Assembly: GCA_018343915.1 (NCBI GenBank)
Contig: JABRWF010000008.1
Span: 2,914,001-2,978,000 of the forward strand
Direction of reading: 5' to 3'
DNA: 64,000 bases
Origin: Agroathelia rolfsii
Lineage: Eukaryota; Basidiomycota; Agaricomycetes; Amylocorticiales; Amylocorticiaceae
Part shown: piece by piece, positions 46,450 to 57,528 of the stretch
Layout: each line of letters begins with the position of its first letter
How positions within the stretch are numbered: position 1 is the stretch's first letter
The notes under the pieces: model-generated
What the model saw: the letters and a program-made list of their open reading frames with translations, nothing else
What the model was told of the DNA's origin: nothing
Databases searched by the model: none
Program-made: the position numbers and the translations under genes

Positions 46450-47325
46450 TGTCAAGAGCTGCCTTTGTAGCTAGCTCGGGCGGTGCGGCGATGCCCCTGG
46501 AGCGCTAACTGCTATAGCTGCTCACTGCCAGATGGCAGCCCTATGGGTTTGTGGAGTCGCCTCTTTGATATCTCGGGGCCTGCGGTGATACGGGTGTCGC
46601 GGCGAGTAGACAAGCGCACGGCAGGTTGGTGCGGGTAGTTCGGCGAGATCAGGCGTAGAGCAGAGGATGACAAGCCAGAGGGAGAGAGCAGAACGAGATA
46701 CTCAAGGACGCTTGAGTCCACAGGTTGACCGCTGGCTATGCAGCGGGTGTAGGGCTTATTTAGGGCGATACACACTTAATTTTCCGACTACTGTATCTAC
46801 TACACCAAGTACAGTACTATATACTAGAATACAGTAGTCGCAGAAAGATAAATAAAGAAATGAAAGAAAACAATAAGAACAATAAAGATCCAGCACGCGC
46901 CGCGCACTTTGGTAGTCGTGCCACGCTGTGCACAAAGGCGGGGTTGCATTCCTTCAGAACCATCGGTGGTCTGATTGTCAATCAGAGCGCAATCATAGGA
47001 GAGTCCAAGCGCAATCTTCCCAGATAGGAAGGATCCGCTGGTGCGGGCACATGGTGACTCGGGGATTGACATCGAGAAGGCCAGTCGGCATGTGGAATGC
47101 TCTGATGGACAGAAGCGCATCGATGATGGAGAAGAAGCACAAAGGGCAGCCATGCACATGGCTCCGGGGAAACGTCGGTGGACACATCGGAAATGCTTCC
47201 GATGCATGGGACACACGGCGATGCAGAAGGGAGGATGTTGCCGGTGGCTCCGTCGTAGTTATTTGCGAATGTCGATGTGCGCGATCGGGACGTTCGGCAG
47301 CCGGGTGCGTTGGCGGGTCGTGACA
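46450..47325 (-). mobile_element. Solo LTR, family A, deepest nested copy
   Basis: 876 bp reverse copy with perfect TSD CTCAC. It keeps many CpG sites and overlapping ORFs, as expected of one of the youngest insertions. Confidence 0.94.
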
Positions 47326-47441
47326 CTCACTGCCTACAGACCACACTCTGAGGGTAATAAAAAAGAAAAATGAAATAAAATATAATACATGTTTTTAAAT
47401 AATAATGAAAAATCTATAGTCCAAATTTACAACTCATAACA

Positions 47442-49280
47442 TACTGCAGCTCTCAAACTGTGTCTTTCATCAGGTTCTGTATGCTCATTGCCGAGGTCCC
47501 CAATCAACCTTTATTTTTTCCTCCTTAGTATCGACAGTACCCCCCAAGCCTAGCCAGCTTCTGCCTTGGTTTGCTGAAGTCTATGATGCACACATTACTC
47601 ACCTCACATGGCACCCGTTGGAGCTCAGAGCATGAAGTAAATTATCGTGACTGAAATCTTCAAACAATGCATGGCACCTGCATGCACAACACCCCCCGGC
47701 CTTCACAAAGCCACCTGATAATGGACTTTAGTTTTGTAGCTCCGCAACAGCATAGCCTACCATTGCAATAATGTTGTTGTGGCACTGCATCAAAGATGCT
47801 TATGATTTTTTCCTGTCTCTGTCGTATACCTCATCCAATATTTATTATGGATGAATGGGACATCCACTGAGTAGGAGGATATACTCCCACCACCGTCCCT
47901 GCTCATCCGTTTATTATTTTATCTTTACTTTCTCTTCCCACCTTGCACCTGTCCTTCGGTGTTCCCCAACATCATCACCCATCTCTTTGACACTTCTAGT
48001 ATCGTTGCCCATTTCCTTCAATGCTCATTAGTGTTGTCACTTGATCCTTTAATGCCTTGTCACCGTCGTTGCCTATCCTCCCGGTCCTTGGACCATCCAT
48101 CCTTTGTGTTGGACTTTTCTTTTGGGTTTGTACATTTGTTCCTTTGTTCTTGTCTCCGCTCTCAGGCCTCTCGGCAAGCCACATACCACTGGGTAGACCA
48201 GCCCACGCAATACACTTTGCTAGTCACCAAATCAGAGGGAGTGCTTTGTACTGGCCTCACGAGTACTGACAGAGCAATTGACATTCACTACAATCTCCAA
48301 TTGGATTTTCCACATGTCGCCCGCCTTCGACATCTCCCAGTGTCATCACTTGTCCCTTCAACGCTTGTTAGCATTATCGCCTGTCCTTCGATGCTTTATA
48401 GCGTTGTTGCCCGTTTCTCCAGTCTTTGTACCACCTGTCTCTTCATGCCACAGCCTCCGAGAGGTTTACCACACACATTGCCCATTCTAGAAGCAAGCCC
48501 ATCACATTTTCCTTAGTGCCAAGCACTTCGCCTATCAAAGGTTACGTTCTAACCTTTCATTTTTGTTTGTTTTTTCAACATTCCTCTTCCTACTGTGTCC
48601 CTGCCATGTTTCCCTTATTTTCACGTTGTTGTTTCTTCTGCCCTTGTTGGCCTTTTTTCTTGTTTTTGCATTCTTGCATCATTTGCCAGGACTAGCCTTT
48701 CCTCCCACATTTTTAATGTGTTACCGTTCCTCTTCCTTGGGTTAACCCCATACAATCATTTTTACATGCGCTCTCACTGAGCACTCCAATGCTTTTATTT
48801 TGTCTTACAAACAATATGCTTCACCCTTCACTGTTTAATGTTTATGCTCCCGGCTCTTCAACCTTCATCGCTGCAAGCTCCAACCTATTTTGGTGTAAAA
48901 TTTTATTTCCTTGTCCTTTTTTCTCCTTACTTCTTTTATGTGCTTTGGCATGATTCTTCTTTTTACCCCCTTATTACGCTCTGCGTATCTTCCTTTCAAC
49001 TTCAATTCCTTGTTTGAAAGTTTTTACACTTCTTCCTATATTCCTTTTATTTTCACATCCTTGTTATCTTTCACTTTCTATGCACCTTGTGCTGTTTTTC
49101 CTTTTAACTTCAATTTCTTGTGTTATTACTTCTATTTCTTTTGTACTTGAATTGTTTTACTATTTGCTTTTTACTTTTCAATCTTCTCCTCTAGTTCATC
49201 AAACTGCACGCCTATGGTGTTCCCCTATGTTTGGAGTCTCAACTAGTCCTTTGAGGGCTCAGGACATAGTAGGGGGATAC
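47442..49280 (+). other. Family-A interior, 3' half
   Basis: CT-rich sequence with many short ORFs on the plus strand, none with a recognisable domain. It ends at the polypurine tract. No integrase or chromodomain trace was seen. Confidence 0.6.
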
Positions 49281-51098
49281 TGTCATGACCCGCTAATGCA
49301 CCTAGCCACCAAACATCCCAATTGCACATGTTACGAGTTGCTCGTTGTATTATAATTTTATTTTGAATTTTTCAATATTTTTCTGAATTTTTCCCGATTT
49401 TTCTCTATTTTTTGATATATATATTGTATATTATGTAAACATACATTCTGATGACTAAGCAAGTCATGTGACATATTATATAAGCAGAGTCTAGAGCATA
49501 GGCCCGGATTATGATACCACTGTAAACTCACTATAACTAATAATGGTGCAATATCATGCCATACTTAGCAGTACTGCGCATAGACCATGTAGCCGCGCAC
49601 AGACCAGGTAGAATTAGTATATAACCCTGTAGTGCCGCTACCTGAAGACCTCAGATTCGTTCTCTTCGTCTTCAGGTAAGCACAGTAGTGCTTTGTATTA
49701 GATAAAAACTAATATAATGAAAACCTTTGTCTTCAGAGCTCTTCTCTCTTAAGGCGTGATTGCCTGTCTCCCTCACTTCCCCTCCCTTCTCAAAAAATCC
49801 CTTAGGCTTAGTGCCAGAGGGTTACTATGTGCTTAGTGCTACAGTAGTTAAAGAGGTCGCTCTATGCCCCTCTTTCGTTAGTGTGCATAAGACAGGTCTA
49901 GGCCTTTGGCTGACCATTTGCACTTGCTGTAAATAATCTCATAGTGCTCTGTGCACTCAAGCAAACAAAGGCATTGCCCTGCATTTGTTGTAGTTAAGAT
50001 ACATTGCACGCCTAGCAGCATACACAGGATAACTTGTGTTCTGAGTGTAGACCTCGCTTGAAAGTCTTGTAGACTTGGAGTAAAGCTTGGTGACATAAAG
50101 ACTCGAGTTTGCGTGAGAGCTGCAACAGCGCAAGGAAGTGTACACCCATGTGTCCCTAGCCTTAGGAGTTGTAAAAAAGCTATTACCTGGCTACCCCATA
50201 CCTTTGAGGGGTTGATGTAGGCATAGGTTGAGTTTTAGTGGCAAGAGTCAGGTGTGCTCTTGACAGCATACATCAACACATACAAACATCTACAACAGAG
50301 TCACCAGCAATGCCCTCCCTTCTGAGTCACTGCGTACCCTGTACATTGGATGCATTTCTAATGTATCCGCCAATGTTTCCCTGGAGCCATGTGCATGGCC
50401 GCCTTTTGTGCTTCCTTCCCATTATCAATATGCTTCTGTCCATCAGAGCACTCCACATGATAACAATACTTCTCGAAGACATTCCCCAAGTTGCCATGTG
50501 CCTGCACTAGCAGATCCTTCCTATCTAGGAAGATTGCGCTTGGTTCTTCCTCATGATCGCACTCTGATTGACAATCAGACCACCGATGGTTCTGAAGGAA
50601 TGCACCCCCGCCTTTGTACACAGTGTGGCATAACTACCAGAGCGCACGGCGCATGCTGGATCTTATTGTCTTTATTGTTTTCCCTTTATTTCTTTATTTA
50701 TCATTTTCTCGACTACTGTACTTAGTATATAGTACTGTACTTGATGTAGTAGATACAGTAGTCAGAAAATTAAGTGTGTTTGGCCCTAAACAAGCCCTAC
50801 ACCTGCTGCATTGTCAGCAGTCAACCTGTGGACTTGAGTGTCCTCGAGTGTCTCGTCTAGTTACTCCCTTCTTGCTTGATCTCTCCACTCTACACTTGAT
50901 CTCACCGGAATACCCACACCAACCTGCCATGCACTTGTCTGTTCACCACAACACCCGTATCGCTGCAGGCCTCGAGATATTGAAGAGGCAACTCTACAAA
51001 CCCACAGGGCTGCCATCTAGCAGTGAGTAGCTTTAGCAGTTAGTGCTCTAGGGGCATCGCCGCACTGCCCGAGCTAGCTGCAAAGGCAGCTCTTGATA
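49281..51098 (+). repeat. 3' LTR of the family-A element, with LTR-B inside
   Basis: It starts TGTCATGACCCGC, is broken after 48 bp by LTR-B, and continues to CAGCTCTTGATA. Removing the insert and its duplication gives A length. Confidence 0.92.
49329..50265 (+). mobile_element. Solo LTR, family B
   Basis: 937 bp, TGTTACGAGTTGCTCG to GTGCTCTTGACA, flanked by GCACA and GCATA. A short stretch with CATGTGAC repeats is missing compared with the 39601 copy. Confidence 0.9.
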
Positions 51099-51413
51099 GG
51101 TTTAGGGAACACAAAAGTTTGGTGGTAGAAACATTATGTTGTGGGGATGTTTTGGATGAGATGGGGCTAGATATGCAACCAGGATTATTGGGAAAATGGA
51201 CTTAGAAGTCCATGTGTCTATTTTAGAGGATGAACTCCAGGATAGTATGGAGTTATAGGGTAAAAATACTAACAATACTATATTTCAGCAGGATAATGAC
51301 CCTAAACATAAAAGCAAACTAGCCATGAAATAGTTTGAAAACCATGAATTGGAAGTTATAGAGTGGCCTGCTAACTCCCTAGACCTCAATCCTATTGACA
51401 ATCTATGGGATCA

Positions 51414-52287
51414 TGTCAAGAGCTGCCTTTGCAGCTAGCTCGGGCAGTGCGGCAATGCCCCGGAAGCACTAACTGCTAAAGCTGCTCACTGCCAGATGGC
51501 AGCCCTGTGGGTTCGTGGAGTTGCCTCTTCGATATCTCGGAGCCTGTGGCAATACGGGTGGTGCGGTGAGCAGCCAGACATACAGCAGGTTAAGCGGGAG
51601 GTCCAGCGAGATCGTGCATAGATAGAGAGATCAAGCAGGAGACAAGAAACTAGACGAGATACTTGAGGACGCTCGAGTCCACAGGTTGACCGCTAGCGAT
51701 GCAGTGGGTGTAGGGCTTGTTTAGGGCCAAACACACTTAATTTTCCAACTACTGTATCTACTACATCAGGTACAGTACATATATACTAGAATATAGTAGT
51801 CGCAGAAAGATAAATAAAGAAATAGGAGAAAATAATAAAGACAATAAGTAATAGCGCGCGCTGCATGCTCTAGTAGTTGTGCCACGCTGTGCATGAAGGC
51901 GGGGGTGCATTCCTTTGGAACCATTGGTGGTCTAATTGTCGATTAGAGCGCAATTGTGAGGGAGAACCAAGCGTGATCTTCCCAGATAGGAAGGATCCAC
52001 TGGTGGGGACACATGACGACTTGGGGAATGTCTTTGAGAAGTCCAGTCGGCATGTGGAACACTCTGATGGACAGAAGCGCATTGATGATGGGAAGGAAGC
52101 ATGAAAGGCAGCCTTGCACATGGCTCTGGGGAAATGTCGGCGGACATATTGGAAATGCATCCGATGCACAGGGTACGCAGCGACTCAGAAGGGAGGACAT
52201 CGCCGGTGATTCCGTAGTAGGTGTTTGCGTGTGTCGATGTGCGCGATCGGGACGTTTGGTGGTCAGGTGTGTTGGCGGGTCGTGACA
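51414..52287 (-). mobile_element. Solo LTR, family A
   Basis: 874 bp reverse copy in the Tc1 transposase 3' part with perfect TSD GATCA. Confidence 0.94.
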
Positions 52288-52712
52288 GATCACCTCAAAA
52301 GAAAGCTGGCAAACTATAATGAGCCTATATCATCACTTACTGGGCTTTGGGAGAGGATAGAGAAGGAGTGGGATGCTATTCCAGTATCTGTTTATCAAAT
52401 GTTGATTGAGAGTATGCCTAGAAGGGTGGCAGAGGTGATAAAAGCAAATGGAGGATATACTAGATACTAAATTTAATAAAATTTGTATTTTGAAAATATC
52501 AGCAACAAAACTGTCTCAATGATACCCCTTGAAAGAATAATACATAACTCTATGGTTTATTGACCAAATCACATGACCCAGGGCTCGATTTAAAGCAGAT
52601 ATGGTATACTTGATAGGAGTATTTTTAGTATAATTTTAAGTATTTTATTTCTGGAGATATAGATCAAAAATTGTAAAAAATGCAAACATTGAGACAGTTT
52701 TGTCACTCAGTG

Positions 52713-53080
52713 TAGCATCAACCGCTGTACATACTATATTTACTTTATCACATACTATAGAGATAAGTTTATACTTAGATATCAGTGAGATAAGAGATAT
52801 TGGGACTGATTAGGATTGATATAGATTAGATAAGGTTTTATCTTATCACTATAGTAGATAATCAATATCTTTTATATAGTAAAATCACATATATTCATTT
52901 AAATATTTATTTATTTGACTATATGCTATATAGACTAAAACTTATTTATCTCTGTAAGTAAAATTTGGATAAATTCAAATAAATTTGTGTAAGTTCATAA
53001 GATAGTTCATTATTTATTTAAGTATTCATTGTACATATATATAAAGTTGTTTCATTGTAATAAATATAACTTTCAATATA
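52713..53080. other. AT-rich spacer
   Basis: Very AT-rich, with no gene and no matching repeat in the window. Confidence 0.6.
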
Positions 53081-53270
53081 TAGTAGTTGGAAAATTAAGT
53101 GTGTTTGGCCCTAAACAAGCCCTACACCTGCTGCATAGCCAGCAGTCAACCTGTAGACTCAAGTATCTTATCTAGTCTCTTGTCTCTAGCTTGATATCTT
53201 TTGCTCTATACCTAATCTTGCTGAAATACCTGTACTAATCTGTCATGCACTTGTCTACTCACTATAACAC
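53081..53270 (+). mobile_element. LTR-A fragment
   Basis: Matches the middle of LTR-A, from TAGTAGTTGGAAAATTAAG to the ACTATAACAC segment. Both ends are lost. Confidence 0.75.
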
Positions 53271-53318
53271 TGTCATGACCCACCAATGCACCTAGCCACT
53301 GAACATCCCAATCATACA

Positions 53319-54334
53319 TGTTATGAGTTGGATATTTTTCGCCTTTTCTTACGAGCATGTACATATTTTATTTGTATTTTTACAATTTTTATTCATTGAG
53401 ATATAGACGAAATACCTTGCAGGCGATATCTTGACGTACATGTGACTGGCTATGTTAGCCCCACGTGACAGGAGTGCTTGTGACAAGAGTATATTAGAAA
53501 GGCAGGGTCTAGATCATTCCTTTTCACTAAAAGGTCTAGACTCAGGAACCAGGGTTATTCCGATCACTGTGCAATTACTAAGGAGTACTAGACTTATTAT
53601 TCCGATTGGTTGCTCATCGAACTTAGTCACAAAGCACTACCCCTGCATTTTATATGTTCCTGCTTACAAACCCCGGCTGCACACAGACCATCAGGGCTGC
53701 ACACGGGCCCTTCATTTCATGTATAAATATAAGCCTGTAGCCCTTACCTGAACCTTAGCTTCGACCTTCTCGCCTTCAGGTAAGGGCACCCCCCCCCCCA
53801 TTTGTATGTTTACATAAAAACTAATATATTCTTGCCTTCAGGCTTGTTTGCCCTAGCCCATACCTCTATACTCTCTCTCTCTCTCTCCCCTATTTAGTGT
53901 AAGGCCTCAACGGTATCTAAGTAGCATATACGTAAGCCCTAGTATCAGAGGGCCACCTAAGTCATAAGTCCTCAATACACAGAGGCACTGCACATAATAA
54001 TAAAACCCAGTTTATTCTGGTCAAGGCAGTAACAAGTCCTTACAGGGATAACGTAGACCACGGTGGGCTAAGCCGCCTGTCTCCAGTAAGAAACATCATA
54101 TAAACTATTTGACGCAAAGCGAGTACCCGGAAAGACAACAAGTCTAGAGTACCAATCACAAGCCTAGCAAAGTAGTTGATAGGGTGTCCTATTATGAAGA
54201 GCAGCAACGGAAGTATGTGGGTCCCTAATAAAATTCTGACTAAGTAATACATGTAAAACCCAGTCTTACAGCCCACCTTCGTACCTTACAGAAGGTTGTG
54301 TTTGTCAGATAAGTCAAGCACGCAAGCCTTAACA
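53319..54334 (+). mobile_element. Solo LTR, family D
   Basis: 1,016 bp forward copy flanked by ATACA and ACACA, one C/T difference. Confidence 0.9.
53722..53841 (+). promoter_or_regulatory. LTR-D TATA box, stem-loop and predicted intron
   Basis: TATAAAT lies at 53722-53728. CCCTTACCTGAA (53741-53752) is the perfect complement of TTCAGGTAAGGG (53775-53786), which contains the predicted donor at 53780. A CTAAT branch-like motif lies at 53821-53825 and the acceptor CCTTCAG ends at 53841. The predicted intron is 62 bp. GCCTTCAG precedes both splice sites. Confidence 0.65.
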
Positions 54335-54486
54335 ACACACATCAACTATGTAAACAACTACAATGGAGCCACCAGCAACACCCTCCCTTCTGAGTTACTG
54401 CATATCCCATAAATTAGAAGTATTTCTAATATGGCTGCTGATATTTCCCTAGAGCCATATGTATGGCCACCCTTTATACTTCCTTC

Positions 54487-55358
54487 TATCATAACCCGCC
54501 AACATACCTGGCCACCGAATGTCCCAATTGCACATATCAACATATGCAAACATCTATGATGGAGTTACCGGTGATGTCCTCCCTTCTAAGTCACCGTATA
54601 CCCCATGCATCAGACGCATTTCTGATGTGTCCATTGATGTTTCCCCGGAGCCATGTGCATAGCCACCCTTTATGCTTCTTCTCCATCATTGATGTGCTTC
54701 TGTCTATTAGAGCATTCCACATGCTGACTAGACTTCTCAAAGACACTCCCCAAGTCACTATGTGCCTGTACCAGTAGATCCTTCCTATCTGGGAAGATCG
54801 TACTTGGACTTTCCTCCTGATCACACTCTAATCAACAATCAGACCACCGATGATTCTAAAGGAATGCACCCCCGCCTTCGTGCACAGCATGGCATAACTA
54901 TTAGAGCATACGGCATACGCTGGACCTTATTGTTTCTATTGTCTTTTATCCCTTTCTTTATTTATCATTTTCACGACTACTGTACTTCGTATATATATAC
55001 TGTACCTAATGTAGTAGATACAGTAGTCAGAAAATTAAGTGTGTTTAGCCCTAAACAAGCCCTACACCCACTGCATAGCCAGCAGTCAACCTGTGGACTT
55101 GAGTGTCCTTGAGTGTCTTGTCTAGTCTCTTATCTCTGCTTGGTCTCTTCACTCAACGTATGATCTTGCCGGACCTCCCACTCAACCTGCCGTATGCTTG
55201 TCTGCTTGCTGTGACACCCGTATCACCGCAGGTCCTGAGATATCAGAGGCAACTCCACAAACCCACAGGGCTGCTATCCAGCAGTGAGCTGCTTAGCAAC
55301 TAGTACTCCAGGGGTATTGCTGCACCGCCTAAGCTAGCTGCAAAGGCAGCTCTTGACA
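54487..55358 (+). mobile_element. Solo LTR, family A, decayed
   Basis: 872 bp, TATCATAACCCGCC to GCAGCTCTTGACA, perfect TSD CCTTC. It inserted in another LTR-A. Confidence 0.9.
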
Positions 55359-55402
55359 CCTTCCCATCATTGATGTGTTTTGGTTCATTAGAGTGTCCCA
55401 CA

Positions 55403-56257
55403 TGTCATAAGTTGATCTTATGGCCTATCTTGTTCTCCTAATTTTTCTGTATTTTCTACTATTTTTCTTGAATTTCTACCTTTTGATTTGAGTATATAGG
55501 CTTTATTTCTTTACTTTAGGTTTATTACTATATTGTTCATATGGTACTGTACTTCATTTGGGTATGCTTCCTGATCTTCTGATGTACATCATTGATTTGC
55601 TTCTCTCATCTTTGATGCTTCTTCTATCATTAATCTTTCCTACACTGTACTTCTATTCTAACTCCTCTAATTCTTTCTCTTTCCTTTTTTCTATTTCCCT
55701 TGATATGGAGTTAAGGACTATTCTTAGAGTACTTGTAAACAGTATATAGAGGCCTGCCCTTGGGGCCTTTGCAATCCAGCTTGACCACCTTTTGCCCTCT
55801 AAGTCATTCTCACCTATACCTGAAAGTTCTCATCTCCCACTCTCTCTCTTGTATATTTTACCCCCCCCTATCATAATCTTTAACTTGTTATACCTGGACC
55901 CCAAGGTTAAGGGGATATGCTGTGACTCCATGCTCTAAGGGAGTATAATACTGAGTGAAAGCATGTATTACTATGATGTGTAAATATAGACTCCTAGAAT
56001 CAGGGAGTATAAAGAATTATGTCTAGTCCAAGATAGTATATCCCATCTGGCAAAGGGACTTTAAAGAATACCAGTGATTATATGTTGCATAAAAGCCTTT
56101 ATGAAACAGTGGGAGACCTTGCCTCTAGGTCTTTAAACATGAGTTGCACCTCCCTACTAGGGGAGATTAAAGATATCAGTAGTACCCCCCCCCCTTTTAC
56201 CTAGCCTTCCCAGGCTAGATGTATTTGGTTGGTTTGAGTCATGAGTAACCCATAACA
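55403..56257 (+). mobile_element. Solo LTR, family E
   Basis: 855 bp, TGTCATAAGTTGATC to ACCCATAACA, perfect TSD CCACA. It is highly similar to the copy at 2107. Confidence 0.92.
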
Positions 56258-56546
56258 CCACATGCCAACTAGCCTTCTTAACATCAATCTCTGAGTCACC
56301 ATGTGTCTCTACTAGCAGATCCTTCCTATCTAGGAAGATTATACTTGGTTCTCCCCTATAATCATGCTTTGATCAATAATCAGACTGCCAGTAGTTCTAA
56401 AGGAATGCACTCTTGTCTTTGTGCACAGTATGGCATAACTACCAGAGTATGTGGTGCACACTGGATTGTTATTATCCTTATTGTTTTCCTCTATTTCTTT
56501 ATTTATCATTTTCTTGACTACTATACTTAGTATATAGTACTATACT

Positions 56547-57528
56547 TGTCAAGAGCACACCTGCCTCTTGTCACCAAAACTCAACCTAAGTCCACGTCAA
56601 CCCCTCAAAGATACGGGGTAGCCAAGTATTGGCTTTTTTACAACTCCCAGGACTAGGGATGCATGGGTGTACACTTCTTTGCCCGGTCTCCGCTGTCACT
56701 CAACTTCTAGCTTTTCAATCACCAGGTGTTACTCCAAGCTTACTAAGCTTTCACACGAGGTCTATTGTCAAGACAAGAAATATCTTGTGTATGCAGGTAT
56801 GGATGCAATGTATCTTAACCACAACATATGTAGGGCAATGCCTTTATACGCTTGAGTGCACTTAGCACTATGATGTGTGTATAGAAACATAAATGGTCAC
56901 CCAAAGGGCTGGACCTGTCTTATACACTCTAACGTAGAGGAGCACTAAGCAACCTCTAAACAGTAAGCAGCACAGAGCACACTTACTACCTCCTAGCACA
57001 CAGCAGAGAGGATTTTGTGGGGGAAAAAGGAGAGGGGGAGAGACAGGCTCTGGTAGCCTATAGAGGTGATGAGCTCTGAAGACAAAGTTTTATTATATTA
57101 GCATTTATCTAATACAAAAGCACTACTGTGCTTACCTAAAGACAAAGAGAATGAATCTGAGGTCTTCAGGTAGAGGCACTATAGGGTTATATACTAATTC
57201 TACCTGGTCTGTGTGCAGTTACATGGTCTGTGTGCAGTAATGCTAAGTATGGCATGATATTGCGCCATTATTAGTTATAGTGAGTTTAAAGTGGTGTCAT
57301 AATCCAGACCCATGCTCTAGACTCTGCTTACATAATATGTCACATAACTAGTGGTCACATAATGGCCAGTCACATGGTCAACTGGTCATATGACTTGCTT
57401 AGTCATCAGAATGTGTATTTATGTAATATACAATATATATATCAAAAAATAGAGAAAAATCGGGAAAAATTCAGAAAAATATTGTAAAATTCAAAATAAA
57501 ATTATAATACAACAAGCGACTTGTAACA
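56547..57528 (-). mobile_element. Solo LTR, family B
   Basis: Reverse copy, TGTCAAGAGCACACC to CGACTTGTAACA. The flanks ATACT and GTGAA do not match, so it joins two unrelated sequences. A deletion or ectopic recombination at one side is likely. Confidence 0.88.

Larger units (their letters stand above)
44860..47441 (-). mobile_element. Diverged LTR-C (C2) with two nested LTRs
   Basis: It is bounded by TACCG and TACTG, a TSD with one C/T difference. It starts TGTTAAG before the first nested LTR and ends CAACTCATAACA. It keeps the TTGCCTGAAGGC block but differs from C elsewhere, including a CGGAG-rich segment near 46230-46310. LTR-C (44867) and LTR-A (46450) are nested inside. Confidence 0.82.
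42139..51098 (+). mobile_element. Complete non-autonomous LTR retrotransposon, family A
   Basis: TSD GGTTT flanks both ends. The 5' LTR is 42139-43014. The 3' LTR is 49281-51098, enlarged by a nested LTR-B. A purine-rich AGTAGGGGGATAC tract sits just before the 3' LTR, as a polypurine tract should. The interior (43015-49280) is CT-rich and has no gag, protease, RT or integrase. Instead there is an antisense reading frame near its 5' end. It resembles a large retrotransposon derivative that depends on another element's enzymes. The chromovirus, sharing LTR ends CTCTTGACA, is a candidate helper by inference. Its interior is also split by the C2/C/A nest at 44860-47441. Confidence 0.88.
40762..52470 (+). 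pseudogene. Second Tc1 transposase, split by insertions
   Basis: Coding pieces run from MKPLSNQ at 40762 through the helix-turn-helix region, break at 41166, and resume at 42015, 51104 and 52293. They end GGYTRY at 52470. It shares the stop after NQ with the first copy and has others of its own. It cannot be expressed as one protein. Confidence 0.88.
38528..52712 (+). mobile_element. Tc1/mariner transposon inflated by nested LTR elements
   Basis: The ends CACTGAGTGAC and GTCACTCAGTG are flanked by TA. Tc1 sequence survives at 38528-38636, 39519-39600, 40591-41166, 42015-42138, 51104-51413 and 52293-52712. Insertions are LTR-A (38637), LTR-B (39601), LTR-C (41167), a whole family-A element (42139-51098) and a reverse LTR-A (51414). 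Each is bounded by a 5 bp duplication of Tc1 sequence, so the Tc1 copy is older than all of them. Confidence 0.93.
53271..56546 (+). mobile_element. Old LTR-A carrying three insertions, 3' part lost
   Basis: A sequence is split by LTR-D (53319), LTR-A (54487) and LTR-E (55403) and then cut by LTR-B (56547). Pieces are strongly CpG-depleted compared with the 38637 copy, fitting greater age. Confidence 0.82.

Noticed and set aside
46928..47323. 131-codon ORF (and others of 110-133 codons in several frames at 38639-39040 and 46824-47373)
   Set aside because: They lie in LTR-A, open in several frames of both strands only in CpG-rich copies. Older copies break them and no motif is recognisable.
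47959..48516. 185-codon plus-strand ORF
   Set aside because: CT-rich low-complexity interior of the family-A element; composition bias explains the open frame.
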